Assembly (NCBI RefSeq): GCF_900104335.1
Contig: NZ_FMXT01000005.1
Location: forward strand, 124,001 to 188,000
Length of the DNA: 64,000 nt
Direction: 5' to 3'
DNA from: Pseudobutyrivibrio sp. YE44
Lineage (GTDB): Bacteria > Bacillota > Clostridia > Lachnospirales > Lachnospiraceae
Of this stretch, positions 52,500 to 63,095 are shown piece by piece. Under the pieces are notes generated by a model. That model was not told the origin of the DNA. It made no database searches and saw only the letters and a program-made list of their open reading frames with translations. Every line of letters starts with the position of its first letter. The stretch's first letter is position 1. A program made the translations under genes and the position numbers.

Positions 52500-54224
52500 A
52501 TGAGCCACAAAAGCAAAAGTAGCTCAAAAAGTCATATTACCAACAAAAGGATAAGAATAATGCATACAGAAAAAAGAGTCATAGCTATATCCACAGTGGT
52601 AGTGGCAGTGATGTTGGCAGTAATATGGTGGAAATGCCCTATCTGCTTTCAAAACAATGATGATAGAACTTTGATGTATTTTACAGCTGGATATATGACA
52701 GGCCATAAAGAAATCGGCTCAGTGTTTGGTGGATTTCTTTGGTATGGCCTTATAGCTTTTTTTTACAAGATTTATGATGGAATAGCATGGTACACAGTAC
52801 TTCAGCTTGCGGCCATAGCAGTCAGCCTAATATGCATTTGTTCAGCATACATGAAGGCAGCAAAGAAGCAGTGGTATTTAGGAATTGTCACATTTGCTAT
52901 TATCCTAATCACCATAATGTTTCATTTTGTTACAGCCTTGCAGTACACTGTATCTGCAGGAATAATAGGAGCAGCAGCGGTTTGCCTGTATTACCTATCC
53001 CTAAAGGAAGATGATGTTTACAACATCTGGATAGTACTATCAGCAGTAGCCTTAGTGCTATCATACGAAATGCGTAAGCAAATGGGCTTTGTAGCCCTCA
53101 GCGGATTGTGCATCGTAGCATTCACTCATTTCTGGAGCAACAGAAAGCGCGTTATCAAAACAGGCATAGCCTTAATACTATTATTTGCAGCTGCCTTCGT
53201 CTCAAACACTGTATATGAAAACATAACAGGCGTTGCAGATTTCAATAAGTATTATAAAAGTGCTGGCACCTGGAATGATTACCCACACCTATCATACGAA
53301 GGCAATGAAGATGTCTATGAAGCGGTTGGTTGGGATGACACATTATTTGACTTAGCAGAAGATTGGTACTTCATGGATGAAAATGTCACCATAGAAAACT
53401 TCGATAAGCTTAACGAGACCTATGGCGATGGTGGAGTAACATTTAATGACAGAGTTCAAAAGGCAAAGGATATAATCAAATCAAACATGATGTCAAATAT
53501 TCAGACTGGTATGTTGATTTTTGTAATCTTTGTTGGAAATATATTAGTTATAATTAAAAAGAAGGCAGACAAGAGATTAGCATGTGCTGATTTACTAACA
53601 GCCATGTTCATAGTTGCATCTGCATACTTCTTGCTGAAGGGAAGATTCCCACTTAGAGTTTATCAGGCGCTGATTTATGTGTATCTAATACCAGCAGTGA
53701 TGATGCTGCTGGATGCGTTAGCAGACATGGAACAACTCCCATTCAAGCTAGCATACCCAGTGCTCCTTGCAATTATGCCATTTTTGCTATGCAACAAATT
53801 TCCAGAAGCAAACGTGGTGAAGTACACTTATGCAGTTTGCAATGATGTAAATCGAGCAAAGGACATCAGTCAGGCAAAGAGCCTGGATAGATACGCAATA
53901 GCTAATCACAAGAACTTTTATGTTTATGATTTTGATTTATCTCTTCCAGTAGATCCATTTTTAACATACACAGATGTAATGCCAAATAACTTGGCGTTGT
54001 GGGGTGGCTGGCAGTACAACACTCCAGAGTATTGGAATCAATTGGAAGAAAACGATTTTTCAGACGGATTCTACAGCAAGGATTTTTTGCAGGATAATGT
54101 ATGTTTCTGCACAAGAGAATTGCCAGAGAAGTTTGTGAATTATATTACAAAACGTCATCCTGGTGCTGAGTTCAAGCAGGTGGATGAATGCGACGGAATT
54201 AAGATTTATTCGATTAGAGAATAG
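52500..54224 (+). CDS. GT-C-like polytopic membrane protein
   Basis: Membrane protein of up to 574 residues. The first external loop has CFQNNDDRTLMYFTAGYMTG, resembling the acidic loop of the DUF6056-like neighbour; about ten helices follow and the last 110 residues are soluble with FVYDFDLSLPVDPFL. The ATG at 52560 is a possible alternative start with a better ribosome site (AAGGA); the 20 residues before it are Ser/Lys-rich and may not be translated. Function unrecognised beyond a probable GT-C layout. Confidence 0.65.
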   Translation: MSHKSKSSSKSHITNKRIRIMHTEKRVIAISTVVVAVMLAVIWWKCPICFQNNDDRTLMYFTAGYMTGHKEIGSVFGGFLWYGLIAFFYKIYDGIAWYTVLQLAAIAVSLICICSAYMKAAKKQWYLGIVTFAIILITIMFHFVTALQYTVSAGIIGAAAVCLYYLSLKEDDVYNIWIVLSAVALVLSYEMRKQMGFVALSGLCIVAFTHFWSNRKRVIKTGIALILLFAAAFVSNTVYENITGVADFNKYYKSAGTWNDYPHLSYEGNEDVYEAVGWDDTLFDLAEDWYFMDENVTIENFDKLNETYGDGGVTFNDRVQKAKDIIKSNMMSNIQTGMLIFVIFVGNILVIIKKKADKRLACADLLTAMFIVASAYFLLKGRFPLRVYQALIYVYLIPAVMMLLDALADMEQLPFKLAYPVLLAIMPFLLCNKFPEANVVKYTYAVCNDVNRAKDISQAKSLDRYAIANHKNFYVYDFDLSLPVDPFLTYTDVMPNNLALWGGWQYNTPEYWNQLEENDFSDGFYSKDFLQDNVCFCTRELPEKFVNYITKRHPGAEFKQVDECDGIKIYSIRE

Positions 54225-54234
54225 GATTTAGTTT

Positions 54235-55485
54235 ATGAAGATTAGAGAAAAGCTGTATGATTATTGGTTTATAGTGCTGATGGCATCAGTATTTACATTT
54301 TCATTTGTTCTTACAGCTATTACATATGAGCAGTGGTTTGCTACAGGAATGGTGATGGCCATTGTGCTTGTGGCAGGTGTGGCAATAACTGGTCATATAG
54401 AGTTTGACTTAAAACTACTTTTTTTATTTGAAGCATTTTTGCTTGTAGCAGTAAAAGATAATATTAACTATGCTAAATATGATGTGGCTTTTGCGTGGAT
54501 ATTGGTTATTCCATACTTGCTGGGAAAGCTCGTAGTTGGAAAGAAAGAGGGCTCCGATAAAAGACTTTTCTATGCGTATAATGTTTTAGGTTTTGCAATG
54601 GCTTTTCTTTGTCTTGGAGATATTCTTTACACACATATCCGAGGGAGCATGTGGATTACACTGTTTTATCGCTTTTGGAATGATGAAAACTATTCTAGAA
54701 GTAGTGCTGAAATGTTTTTCACATTGGTACAGGGAGCACTTGCATACGCTTTTTTATACAGACAAAAGAAAAAGGCTTACTTTGCTCTGATTAGCTTACT
54801 AAATATTACGATATTTGGTTTAATGATATATCATGAGGGGAGATTCAGCTTAGTAGCTGTTTTTGCTGGCATAATAATTGTAGTGGCAATGTATTACATT
54901 GATAATTTCAGCCACGAAAAGATGAAGCAGCTTCTTAAGATTGTTGGTGTCATATCTGCTATGGCTGTATTGGTTATCTTATTAGTAAAGATTAATCTCT
55001 TTGGATTAGGAGATATTTATAACAACTCTTTCCTATCTAGAGATGGAGGTTTACTTAAAAATGTTCGTATAGCCTCAACGCTAACAATTCTATCTAACCT
55101 TAAGAACTATCCATTAGGTGGCTATAACGAGCTGTCAGAAATAGGTAGCCATGATATGTGGCTTGACTATGGTAATCACTATGGCTTGCCGGTTCTAGCA
55201 TGCCTGGTATGTTATTTATTACTGACATTTATAGATGCCGCTAGGCTTTGCTTTATAAAAGAAAAAGACTTCGGAATAAAATATTTATTAATTCCAGGTT
55301 TTATACTATTAAACCTGAACTATATTATTGAAGGTGCAGCATTTTCTATTAGATTATATTTGTGCTATGGACTCTTCCTCGCAGGAATGATTAGAGCTAA
55401 GCTGGAACAGGAAAAACAAAGTGGTCCAGTTATAACACACATGGCACAATGTGAAGGGATTAAATACGTAAATGAAGAATCCTAG
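54235..55485 (+). CDS. Wzy-like O-antigen polymerase
   Basis: Polytopic protein of 416 residues with about eleven helices and a larger external loop (about 265-310) containing FLSRDGGLLKNVRIAST and DMWLDYGNHYGLPV, which resembles the GHNxxL/WLD motifs of O-antigen ligase/polymerase proteins. The protein before and after are also membrane proteins, and the next gene encodes a similar but distinct copy, so two related polymerases are encoded side by side. Overlaps the next gene by 14 nt. Confidence 0.7.
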   Translation: MKIREKLYDYWFIVLMASVFTFSFVLTAITYEQWFATGMVMAIVLVAGVAITGHIEFDLKLLFLFEAFLLVAVKDNINYAKYDVAFAWILVIPYLLGKLVVGKKEGSDKRLFYAYNVLGFAMAFLCLGDILYTHIRGSMWITLFYRFWNDENYSRSSAEMFFTLVQGALAYAFLYRQKKKAYFALISLLNITIFGLMIYHEGRFSLVAVFAGIIIVVAMYYIDNFSHEKMKQLLKIVGVISAMAVLVILLVKINLFGLGDIYNNSFLSRDGGLLKNVRIASTLTILSNLKNYPLGGYNELSEIGSHDMWLDYGNHYGLPVLACLVCYLLLTFIDAARLCFIKEKDFGIKYLLIPGFILLNLNYIIEGAAFSIRLYLCYGLFLAGMIRAKLEQEKQSGPVITHMAQCEGIKYVNEES

Positions 55486-56686
55486 TAATGAAATAATAAA
55501 TAAGGGATATACGATTATTGGTGCTTTACTATTATTGCTATACGGAACGTTCTGTGAAAACATATCTCTGAAAGCGTTTATAATAGTGAGTATAGTTTTA
55601 ATTGCAGGTGGCATTATAATAAATAAAAGAATCTGTTATGATACGGCGCTTTTAATATTAGCTCAAGCGCTAATATTAGTTGTTTATTCAAACTTCTTTC
55701 TTAGGGGTTTAGTGGATACGCACGCCACTGAAATAATGGCACCTGTATTGGCATATATTGTAGGCCTATCGTTGGTAAGAAAAAGTGAGGGTAGAAACAA
55801 CACTACTCTTCTTTATTTTGCGTTATTCATAGGTTTAGGAATATATGGTATTATGTCTATAGCACTGACAAAGAAAACTGGTGCTATAGGTACATACTTT
55901 GGAATAAAACAAGCTAATCCGGAGCTTATGAATTTGCAGCTAGTTGAGTTTTTCTTTTTAGGAATTAGCGCATCTCTTATCTGGGCTGTTATAACATTCA
56001 AAAATCATAAAGCGATTTCAACAATTCTTATCTTGGCAGCAATTGTAATTCAGCCTGTAATGATAAAATTACATGGAAGATACAATGCTTATATTTTTGT
56101 AGTAGAACTAATTGTATTGTTAGCATTGCTAATAAACAAATTAGTAAGTTCAAAGATAGATAATCAAGTAAAAGCAAGAGTAATATCAGCGACTATAATC
56201 ACAGCCATAATTGCTCTAAGCCTACTTATTTTTAACCTAGACATAGTAAATATAAAATCAAAGTATTACACCAGCTTTTGGGGCATCGACGGAGGCTTAT
56301 TAAAAAGTGCAAAGTTTTTGAACATGAAAGAAATGTTCAAACTTCTCTTTATCAATTGGCACAATCCGTCATACATTACTTCAAACGGAATAAATACCAG
56401 CTTTAACTTATGGTTAGACTTTGGTAGAGACTATGGCATTGTTTGTTTCGCTGTGATATATGCATTTAAAATATGCACAGTAATTAATGCTATTAGACTT
56501 GTAATCAGCAAAAAAGTGACAGCCGAAATAAAGGTATTATTGTTACCAGCTTTTGTTATTTTAAATATTTTTTATAGTTATGAATATATTGCCAAGACAA
56601 ACACATATCTTTTGAATGCAGGCCTTGTTGTAGCAACAATGATAAGTGTTAATCTAAAAGGGAATAATTGGGGAGAATCTAAATAG
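55472..56686 (+). CDS. Wzy-like O-antigen polymerase (second)
   Basis: Polytopic protein of 404 residues. The external loop has YTSFWGIDGGLLKSAKFL and TSFNLWLDFGRDYGIV, aligned with SRDGGLLKNVRIAS and DMWLDYGNHYGLPV of the preceding protein, showing that the two are paralogues. The gene is much AT-richer than those at the start of the window. Start overlaps the upstream stop (14 nt). Whether both are active, or one is a ligase, cannot be told. Confidence 0.68.
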   Translation: MKNPSNEIINKGYTIIGALLLLLYGTFCENISLKAFIIVSIVLIAGGIIINKRICYDTALLILAQALILVVYSNFFLRGLVDTHATEIMAPVLAYIVGLSLVRKSEGRNNTTLLYFALFIGLGIYGIMSIALTKKTGAIGTYFGIKQANPELMNLQLVEFFFLGISASLIWAVITFKNHKAISTILILAAIVIQPVMIKLHGRYNAYIFVVELIVLLALLINKLVSSKIDNQVKARVISATIITAIIALSLLIFNLDIVNIKSKYYTSFWGIDGGLLKSAKFLNMKEMFKLLFINWHNPSYITSNGINTSFNLWLDFGRDYGIVCFAVIYAFKICTVINAIRLVISKKVTAEIKVLLLPAFVILNIFYSYEYIAKTNTYLLNAGLVVATMISVNLKGNNWGESK

Positions 56687-56715
56687 AAATCCTATAAAGG
56701 GGAGTATATTAGTTA

Positions 56716-59013
56716 ATGGGAAAATTGTTTACTATTGAAAACAAAAAAGAATTCAATGAAAAGATATTCACATTTCTTATTTGCTTTGGAATAGCTTTAT
56801 TATCATTTATATACTTCATATGGAAAGGTGATGGCTTCCTTGTCATCACCAATGATTTTAATGATCAACAAATACCTTTTACTATTTCAGCCCACAAAGC
56901 AATTTTAAATGGAGGAATTAGTGGCTTTAGTTGGGATGTGGATTTGGGAACATCAACACTTAATGCCTACAGCTTTTACTGCCTGGGAAGCCCTTTCTTT
57001 TGGCTCACAATGCTCTTCCCGGCAAATGCATTTCCTTACATTGCTGGCTGGATATATATGCTAAAGTATGCCTGTGCAGGATTATTTGCATATATATATT
57101 TAAAGCGATTTGTAAAAGATACCAGATGGGCAATGGTAGGAGCTATTCTTTATGCATTTTCAGGTTATTCTTCTATAAATCTTATTTTTTATCATTTTCA
57201 TGATGTAATAGCGCTATTTCCGTTGTTGCTAATTGGAATAGAGATTATCCATGAGAAGAAAGACTATAGATTATTTATTTTTGCCGTATTTTTAAATTGT
57301 TTCCTGAATTACTTCTTCTTTATAGGAGAGGTTATTTTCTGTATTATATATTTTATCTTCAGATTTGTTGGAATTGTATCGGTTCAAGAATTTTTAGTAA
57401 GAACAGGTAAGTGTATTATATCAGGTGTGCTTGGTGTAGGAATGGCAGCGGTGTTGTTCATTCCAAGTATCATTTTTATTACAGACAATCCAAGAGCAAG
57501 AACTTCCATTTATCTTGAAAAGATTCTTGAATGGCAGCCTAGGTTCTTACTTTATCTGTTTAAGTCCATGCTTCTTCCAGGAGAAGCAATGACTTCTTTA
57601 AGTAGTGTTTATTTACAGAAGTTTTATAGCTCTGGTATGTATCTTCCGATGGTTGGATTTGTACTTGTTTTTGCCTACATGCTAAAAAACAAAGATTGGC
57701 TGTTTAAGCTACTAATAGCTTTAATATGTACATGCTTTTTCCCATTTTTTAGTGAGGCCTTTTATTTATACAACGAATCCCAAATGAGATGGTGGTACAT
57801 GCTAGTGTTGATGATGGCATTGGCATCCATCAAGGTTCTTGAAAATTTGGAAGAAAACAAGATCACAATTCTTGGAGGAGCCATCGGTTATGGTGCCCTA
57901 ATTGCGTTTTTGTATGTCTTATTAGAATTTGTAAATTATTCGGAAGCAGAGCCAGATTTAATATATAGTCATTTTAAGCTATACACACTAATCATGATAG
58001 CTGGCTTAGGGTTGCTGATTACATATTTTTTATGTACTAGATTTGATAATCCTTTTAAGGTGATTCTTGCTACAGTTTCGCTGTTCGCTTTTGGAACGAC
58101 TTTTTTAACACTATATATCTATACAAAGCATGGTGTGCCTGTAGAACAATATAAGGCAAATTTCCAAAGTGCTGCACAGTATCAGCTTCCAAATAATCAA
58201 TATCGACTTAATGATACTTACAATTTGGATTCTATGGTAAATAATCTGGCGGGATTTAATAATCAATGCTCAACAGATTCTAACAGTATAAGAGAATTTG
58301 AAGCATTGTTTGATTATTATGACCCGGTTTGTGCTATTAACAAAAATGAGTATAAGGGGCTAGCCGAGTTACTTGGTGGAAAGTATTATATAACGCCGGA
58401 TTATACAGTTGTTAATGGACAGTTGATAGCAGAATATCCTAATGATTTGGGATCGACATATATGGTTGAGGTGTGCGCGAATCCAATAGGCTACGCTGTT
58501 GATTCATACATCACAATGGAAAGATTAAAAGAAATAAACGTTGTTGACAGAGGTCTTGCACTTTTAATTGCACCAGTAATTGAGGAAAACAATTCAACTG
58601 CTCTTATGAGGAAGGAATTGGCTGAGGACACAGTAAATGTTTCAATTCCTGTTTCAGATTATGTTGAAAAGAATGCCAGCAAAGCGGTAGAAAATTTTGT
58701 AAGAAACAATCGAGGCTTTACATGTAGAACAGATTATGACAAGGATCAATATGTATATTTCGCCGTTCCAAATGATGATGGATGGAGCGCATATGTAGAT
58801 GATACACAAGTGGATATTATAAATTCTGGCGGAATGATGATTATAAAAGTGCCAGAAGGAGAACATTCAGTAGCCTTCGAATATGTGACTCCAGGCTATA
58901 AAGTAGGCTTGGTTATATCAATATTCTCATGGGGGTTATTTGTGTTGTACTTATTATTTTATAAGAAGCTGGTTCTTGATTATTCCATGCAAAAAACAGA
59001 AGGAATTGATTAA
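56716..59013 (+). CDS. YfhO-family membrane protein
   Basis: Large membrane protein of 765 residues with about thirteen helices. The first external loop reads TNDFNDQQIPFTISAHKAIL, then GFSWDVDLGTSTLNAYSFY, the pattern of YfhO proteins, GT-C-like enzymes that glycosylate teichoic acids or other wall polymers from lipid donors. A soluble C-terminal section (about 560-735) holds FAVPNDDGWSAYVDD and EGEHSVAFEYVTPGYKVG, typical of the family, before the last helix. Ribosome site GGGGAG. Overlaps the next gene by one base. Confidence 0.85.
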   Translation: MGKLFTIENKKEFNEKIFTFLICFGIALLSFIYFIWKGDGFLVITNDFNDQQIPFTISAHKAILNGGISGFSWDVDLGTSTLNAYSFYCLGSPFFWLTMLFPANAFPYIAGWIYMLKYACAGLFAYIYLKRFVKDTRWAMVGAILYAFSGYSSINLIFYHFHDVIALFPLLLIGIEIIHEKKDYRLFIFAVFLNCFLNYFFFIGEVIFCIIYFIFRFVGIVSVQEFLVRTGKCIISGVLGVGMAAVLFIPSIIFITDNPRARTSIYLEKILEWQPRFLLYLFKSMLLPGEAMTSLSSVYLQKFYSSGMYLPMVGFVLVFAYMLKNKDWLFKLLIALICTCFFPFFSEAFYLYNESQMRWWYMLVLMMALASIKVLENLEENKITILGGAIGYGALIAFLYVLLEFVNYSEAEPDLIYSHFKLYTLIMIAGLGLLITYFLCTRFDNPFKVILATVSLFAFGTTFLTLYIYTKHGVPVEQYKANFQSAAQYQLPNNQYRLNDTYNLDSMVNNLAGFNNQCSTDSNSIREFEALFDYYDPVCAINKNEYKGLAELLGGKYYITPDYTVVNGQLIAEYPNDLGSTYMVEVCANPIGYAVDSYITMERLKEINVVDRGLALLIAPVIEENNSTALMRKELAEDTVNVSIPVSDYVEKNASKAVENFVRNNRGFTCRTDYDKDQYVYFAVPNDDGWSAYVDDTQVDIINSGGMMIIKVPEGEHSVAFEYVTPGYKVGLVISIFSWGLFVLYLLFYKKLVLDYSMQKTEGID

Positions 59014-59933
59014 TGGCTAAAGATAAACTAATTACTATATATACTTCCACATATAACAGAGCAACACTGTTGCCAAGAGTATACGAGTCTTTAAAAAGGC
59101 AGACTTCGTACAATTTTATATGGCAAGTAATAGATGACGGATCAACAGATGACACCAAAATCGTTGTAGAAAAATGGAAATCTGAAACAAAAGAATTCGA
59201 GATTAGATATTACTACAAAGAAAACGGTGGAATCCATACGGCTAGAGACGCGGCATATAAACTGTGTGATACTGAGCTTATCTTAGGAGTAGACTCTGAT
59301 GATTGGCTTATGGATGATGCGGTAGAAAAAATAGAAAATATCTGGAATGAAAATGATGATAAAAACGTCATAGGTATATTTGCAAAAACCACACTAGAAA
59401 GTGGGAAGATCGCATGTGAATCATTTCCAGAATCATTAAAAAAGGCTACCTGCCAAGATTTCTTGTATAAGTATAAACTTCAAAGTGATACGGTGAATGT
59501 TTTTAAAACTGATGAAATGAAAAAACTGGTAGATGCTCCAAAGTTTGATGGTGAGAACCTGATAGGGGAAGGCTATAAAATGATTCAGCTGCCAGAGAAA
59601 CCGTTTTTGGTAAGAGATATTCCTATAGTTGTTGTAGAGTATCAAGAAAATGGATATTCTATGGGGGCGCATGAAGCCGTTTTTAGAAACCCAAAAGGGT
59701 TCAGAGAAGATTATAAAATGCATATGGTAAAAGCCAGATATTTCAAGCCTAAGATGAGAGGATACTTGGGGTATATTTCCTGTAGTTTCATTCTTCATGA
59801 TTATAAATATATTAAAAAATCACCAAAAAAAATAATGACAGTGTTATTAACGCCATTAGGTGTATTATCTTATTTATATCTTTTATCAAGAACACACAAG
59901 AAAACAAAAGCTGCCCGTATTTCAGAAAAATAG
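59013..59933 (+). CDS. GT2 family glycosyltransferase
   Basis: GT-A inverting transferase of 306 residues. Seen: ITIYTSTYNRATLLPRVYES, WQVIDDGSTDDTK, KENGGIHTARDAAY and the metal-binding LGVDSDDWLMDD (about 95). Near the C-terminus GYSMGAHEAVFRNPKGFRED appears, as in some capsular GT2 enzymes. No membrane helix apart from a weak one near 275. Translated together with the upstream gene (TAATG). Specificity unknown. Confidence 0.88.
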   Translation: MAKDKLITIYTSTYNRATLLPRVYESLKRQTSYNFIWQVIDDGSTDDTKIVVEKWKSETKEFEIRYYYKENGGIHTARDAAYKLCDTELILGVDSDDWLMDDAVEKIENIWNENDDKNVIGIFAKTTLESGKIACESFPESLKKATCQDFLYKYKLQSDTVNVFKTDEMKKLVDAPKFDGENLIGEGYKMIQLPEKPFLVRDIPIVVVEYQENGYSMGAHEAVFRNPKGFREDYKMHMVKARYFKPKMRGYLGYISCSFILHDYKYIKKSPKKIMTVLLTPLGVLSYLYLLSRTHKKTKAARISEK

Positions 59934-59945
59934 TTAGGAAACAAA

Positions 59946-60905
59946 ATGAGATTTAGTGTAATAATTCCAGTATATAACATAAAAGAATATATAGAATATG
60001 CTGTGGAAAGTGTGATTGACCAGTCTTATAAGAATTATGAGATAATACTGGTTGATGACGGTTCATCTGATGGCAGTGAAAGGATATGTGATGAATTAGA
60101 GGCTAAATATCAAACAGTTAGGGTTATTCATAAAGAAAATGGTGGATTGAGTAGTGCTAGAAATGCTGGAATCAAAGCTGCAGAAGGTGAGTATATCTTG
60201 TTCCTTGATGGAGATGATTATTGGCAGTATGATAATGGACTCTATGAGATAGATAAAGTGATTAGTGAGACTGAAACAGAAATTGTTGAGTTCTTGATGG
60301 CCAAGAGTTATCCGGATACAGGTGTTATTCACAACCACCTAAACAACACAATTCCAGAAGGTTTAAGTGTGGAAGAAACCTACAGATACATGATTAAAAA
60401 TCAGATTATAAGTGGTTCTGCTTGTGATAAGGCATATAAAAGAACGTTTTTGGTAAATAACAGTTTATTATTTAAAAAAGGTATAAAAAGCGAAGATATT
60501 GAATTCTTTTTTAGACTTCTACTATACAAGCCAAAGATTCAAACAATTGATATGGATTTATATGTGTATCGACAGAATCGAGTAGGGTCAATAACAAATA
60601 ATGTTACTGAAAAACATTGCGAGGACTTGTTGGATACAATAGAATCAGTTTGTTCCATAAAAGAAACAAATATGCGAGAAATCCTTTTACACTATGCGGG
60701 ATTTCAATATGTTGTATTATACGGTAATATTTTTTCATTAAAAGATGGGGAAACAAAAGACAATCTAATTGCTAGATTAAAAGAAAAGAACTGGGTATTG
60801 AAATATAACAGTAACAAGAAAGTTTTTACAATTTATTTGATAGAGAAAATGATTGGTTTTAAATTAACAGGATTATTATTATCAAAATACTTGACGAGGA
60901 AATAA
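59946..60905 (+). CDS. GT2 family glycosyltransferase
   Basis: GT-A transferase of 319 residues. Seen: FSVIIPVYNIKEYIEYAVES, ILVDDGSSDGSE, KENGGLSSARNAGI and the DxD motif in LFLDGDDYW (about 90). Typical of EpsJ/CpsJ-like capsule transferases. AGGAAA serves as ribosome site, 12 nt after the preceding stop. The gene is AT-rich (near 35% GC by eye), in contrast to GT genes in the first half of the window, supporting a different origin. Confidence 0.9.
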   Translation: MRFSVIIPVYNIKEYIEYAVESVIDQSYKNYEIILVDDGSSDGSERICDELEAKYQTVRVIHKENGGLSSARNAGIKAAEGEYILFLDGDDYWQYDNGLYEIDKVISETETEIVEFLMAKSYPDTGVIHNHLNNTIPEGLSVEETYRYMIKNQIISGSACDKAYKRTFLVNNSLLFKKGIKSEDIEFFFRLLLYKPKIQTIDMDLYVYRQNRVGSITNNVTEKHCEDLLDTIESVCSIKETNMREILLHYAGFQYVVLYGNIFSLKDGETKDNLIARLKEKNWVLKYNSNKKVFTIYLIEKMIGFKLTGLLLSKYLTRK

Positions 60906-60914
60906 TAAATATAG

Positions 60915-61988
60915 ATGGTTAATGATTTTATAAAAGAAGTAAATTCCAACTCGAATATTGATTTTATTGGGTATGCAGAAACGCCATTTCATCTATTGGG
61001 AGTAAAGGCGTTTATATTACATTTAAGTGAGCAATTGCAGAGAAATGTTAATGGAATAATAATAGAAGGAAAACACAGCACTGCGGGTTACTTGCTTAAT
61101 GATGATGTGATAAATTTTCCAGTTTGTGATTATATAAAAGTATTTAGATTTAGCTTAACAGAACTAAATCATCGATGTTTTAAAAGTGAGTCGGCAATTA
61201 ATGAAAGTAGAAATCCGTTAGTTATTATCTCTCCAGTTTCGCCTTGGATACGTTTAGCGGTTGAATATAAAAAAGCATTTCATGTAAAGGTTGATACAGC
61301 TTGTATTGATGATGGAACAGGTGCATATTTATCAAGACATGAGTTTATAAAGATAACACAACAGGGAAAAACGGCATTATATGTAGAATTAAAATCGATA
61401 ATACGTGATTGCGCTAAAGTAATTGTGCGAGAATGTAATAAAATTGGTGAAGTTGAGTTTTCAATATTCAAAAAACGTAGTTTTATGAATGATAAGGTTG
61501 TTGATTACTATCGAAGGGTAATTGAACAAGATGTTGAGAAAAACAACGATTTGGGGAATAAATATATTATATATCTTGGAACTGTCGACGAGATAAAAGA
61601 TGTACAAACTGCTCATAATACAAGAGTGATTTGTTTGCTAAAAGAGTTTTATAATAAAGGATATAAGGTATATATTAAAATGCATCCAAGAGATACTGAT
61701 GGTTTGGGTGAAGTGGATTTTCCAGTGGTTTCATTGCCTCAAGAAAAATCAATTGAAGAAATAATAGCTTCAGTTACAAATAAACCAGACGTAGTGATTG
61801 GGCATGGTAGCACAGCATTGTTGACGTTAGCTGTATTTTGGGGTATAGAAACATGGTCGCTTTCAGACTCGAAATTGAACTATGATAGTGTAAATGGTTT
61901 CAACAAGATGGTTACAGATAATCCGCAAAAGACAGGGAAGATAAAACTCTATGATATAAATGCAAATATAGAAGTTAATATACACTAA
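60915..61988 (+). CDS. sialyltransferase-like glycosyltransferase (GT52/polysialyltransferase type)
   Basis: Protein of 357 residues. The three short motifs shared by bacterial GT38/GT52/GT80-type sialyltransferases can be seen in order: an acidic-acidic-Gly motif in IDDGTGAYL (about 132), the His-Pro motif in IKMHPRD (about 254-260) and a Ser/Thr motif in GHGSTALLTL (about 296). The N-terminus DFIGYAETPFHLLGVKAF also matches the acceptor part of such enzymes (start QxPxH-like). Next genes are NeuB and NeuC, so transfer of a sialic acid from CMP is a consistent role. Highly AT-rich; weak ribosome site. Confidence 0.7.
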   Translation: MVNDFIKEVNSNSNIDFIGYAETPFHLLGVKAFILHLSEQLQRNVNGIIIEGKHSTAGYLLNDDVINFPVCDYIKVFRFSLTELNHRCFKSESAINESRNPLVIISPVSPWIRLAVEYKKAFHVKVDTACIDDGTGAYLSRHEFIKITQQGKTALYVELKSIIRDCAKVIVRECNKIGEVEFSIFKKRSFMNDKVVDYYRRVIEQDVEKNNDLGNKYIIYLGTVDEIKDVQTAHNTRVICLLKEFYNKGYKVYIKMHPRDTDGLGEVDFPVVSLPQEKSIEEIIASVTNKPDVVIGHGSTALLTLAVFWGIETWSLSDSKLNYDSVNGFNKMVTDNPQKTGKIKLYDINANIEVNIH

Positions 61989-62051
61989 AAAGAGATAGAT
62001 TAATATTTTTATGAGAGGAGTGTACAGTTAAAAAACGGTACAATCAATATT

Positions 62052-63095
62052 ATGATAATTCAAAATGGTAATAAAACAATAGAAATCGGAGAAAATGCAC
62101 CAGCTCTGGTTATACCAGAGATTGGTATCAACCATAATGGCTCTCTTCAGGTGGCTAAGGAAATGGTGGATGCTGCATATCGTGCAGGAGCTAGATTGAT
62201 TAAGCATCAGACACATGTTTGTTCTGATGAGATGGCAGGCGCTGCCAAGAAGGTAATCCCTGGAAACGCTGATATTTCTATTTATGACATCATGGAACAA
62301 GCAGCTTTATCTGAAGAGGAAGAATTAGAATTAAAGGATTATGTTGAGTCTAAGGGGATGTTGTTCCTTAGTACTCCATTCTCGCGTGCAGCAGCTGACC
62401 GCTTAGAGAAGTTTGGTGTTAATGCATACAAGATTGGATCAGGAGAACTTAACAACTATCCACTCATCGAACACATTGCGGAGTTCGGTAAGCCTATGAT
62501 TGTATCCACAGGTATGAACGACCTGAAGAGCATTGAGAAAACTGTCAACATTATGGAAAAATACGGTGTCCAGTATGCCCTTATGCATACAACCAATTTG
62601 TACCCAACCAAGCCGGAATGGGTTCGTCTTGGCGCAATGCAGGAGATGATGCATGCATTTCCAGGTGTACCGGTTGGTCTTTCTGATCATACATTGAATA
62701 ACAATGCTTGTATCGCGGCCATTGCACTTGGCGCAAGCTTGGTAGAACGTCACTTTACCGATCATATGGACCGTATTGGACCGGATATCGTATGCTCAAT
62801 GGATGAGCACGCGCTTGGCGAACTTTTACAGGCAGCTAGAGAAGTACCGCTTATGCGAGGTGGTCACAAGGGGGCTATCCCAGAAGAGCAAGTTACCATT
62901 GATTTTGCCTTTGCAACGTGTGTTACAATCAAGCCTGTGAAGGTCGGAGAAGTATTCACAAAAGAGAATCTTTGGGTGAAACGTCCGGGCACTGGAGAAA
63001 TTCCAGCAGAAGAGTATGAGAATATCCTTGGAAAGAAAGCTACTTGCGATATCGAAAACGATATACAGTTAACACGGAGTATGGTAGAAAACTAA
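62052..63095 (+). CDS. neuB: N-acetylneuraminate synthase
   Basis: Enzyme of 347 residues that condenses ManNAc with phosphoenolpyruvate to sialic acid. Seen: [86 protein letters not shown] and [11 protein letters not shown], followed by a C-terminal SAF domain (about 285-347, [15 protein letters not shown]). The pattern is closest to Campylobacter NeuB1 and not to LegI or PseI. Start codon lacks a near ribosome site: GAGAGGAG lies 32 nt upstream, beyond a short GTAC/GTAC hairpin. Codon use shifts back to higher GC here. Confidence 0.92.
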   Translation: MIIQNGNKTIEIGENAPALVIPEIGINHNGSLQVAKEMVDAAYRAGARLIKHQTHVCSDEMAGAAKKVIPGNADISIYDIMEQAALSEEEELELKDYVESKGMLFLSTPFSRAAADRLEKFGVNAYKIGSGELNNYPLIEHIAEFGKPMIVSTGMNDLKSIEKTVNIMEKYGVQYALMHTTNLYPTKPEWVRLGAMQEMMHAFPGVPVGLSDHTLNNNACIAAIALGASLVERHFTDHMDRIGPDIVCSMDEHALGELLQAAREVPLMRGGHKGAIPEEQVTIDFAFATCVTIKPVKVGEVFTKENLWVKRPGTGEIPAEEYENILGKKATCDIENDIQLTRSMVEN

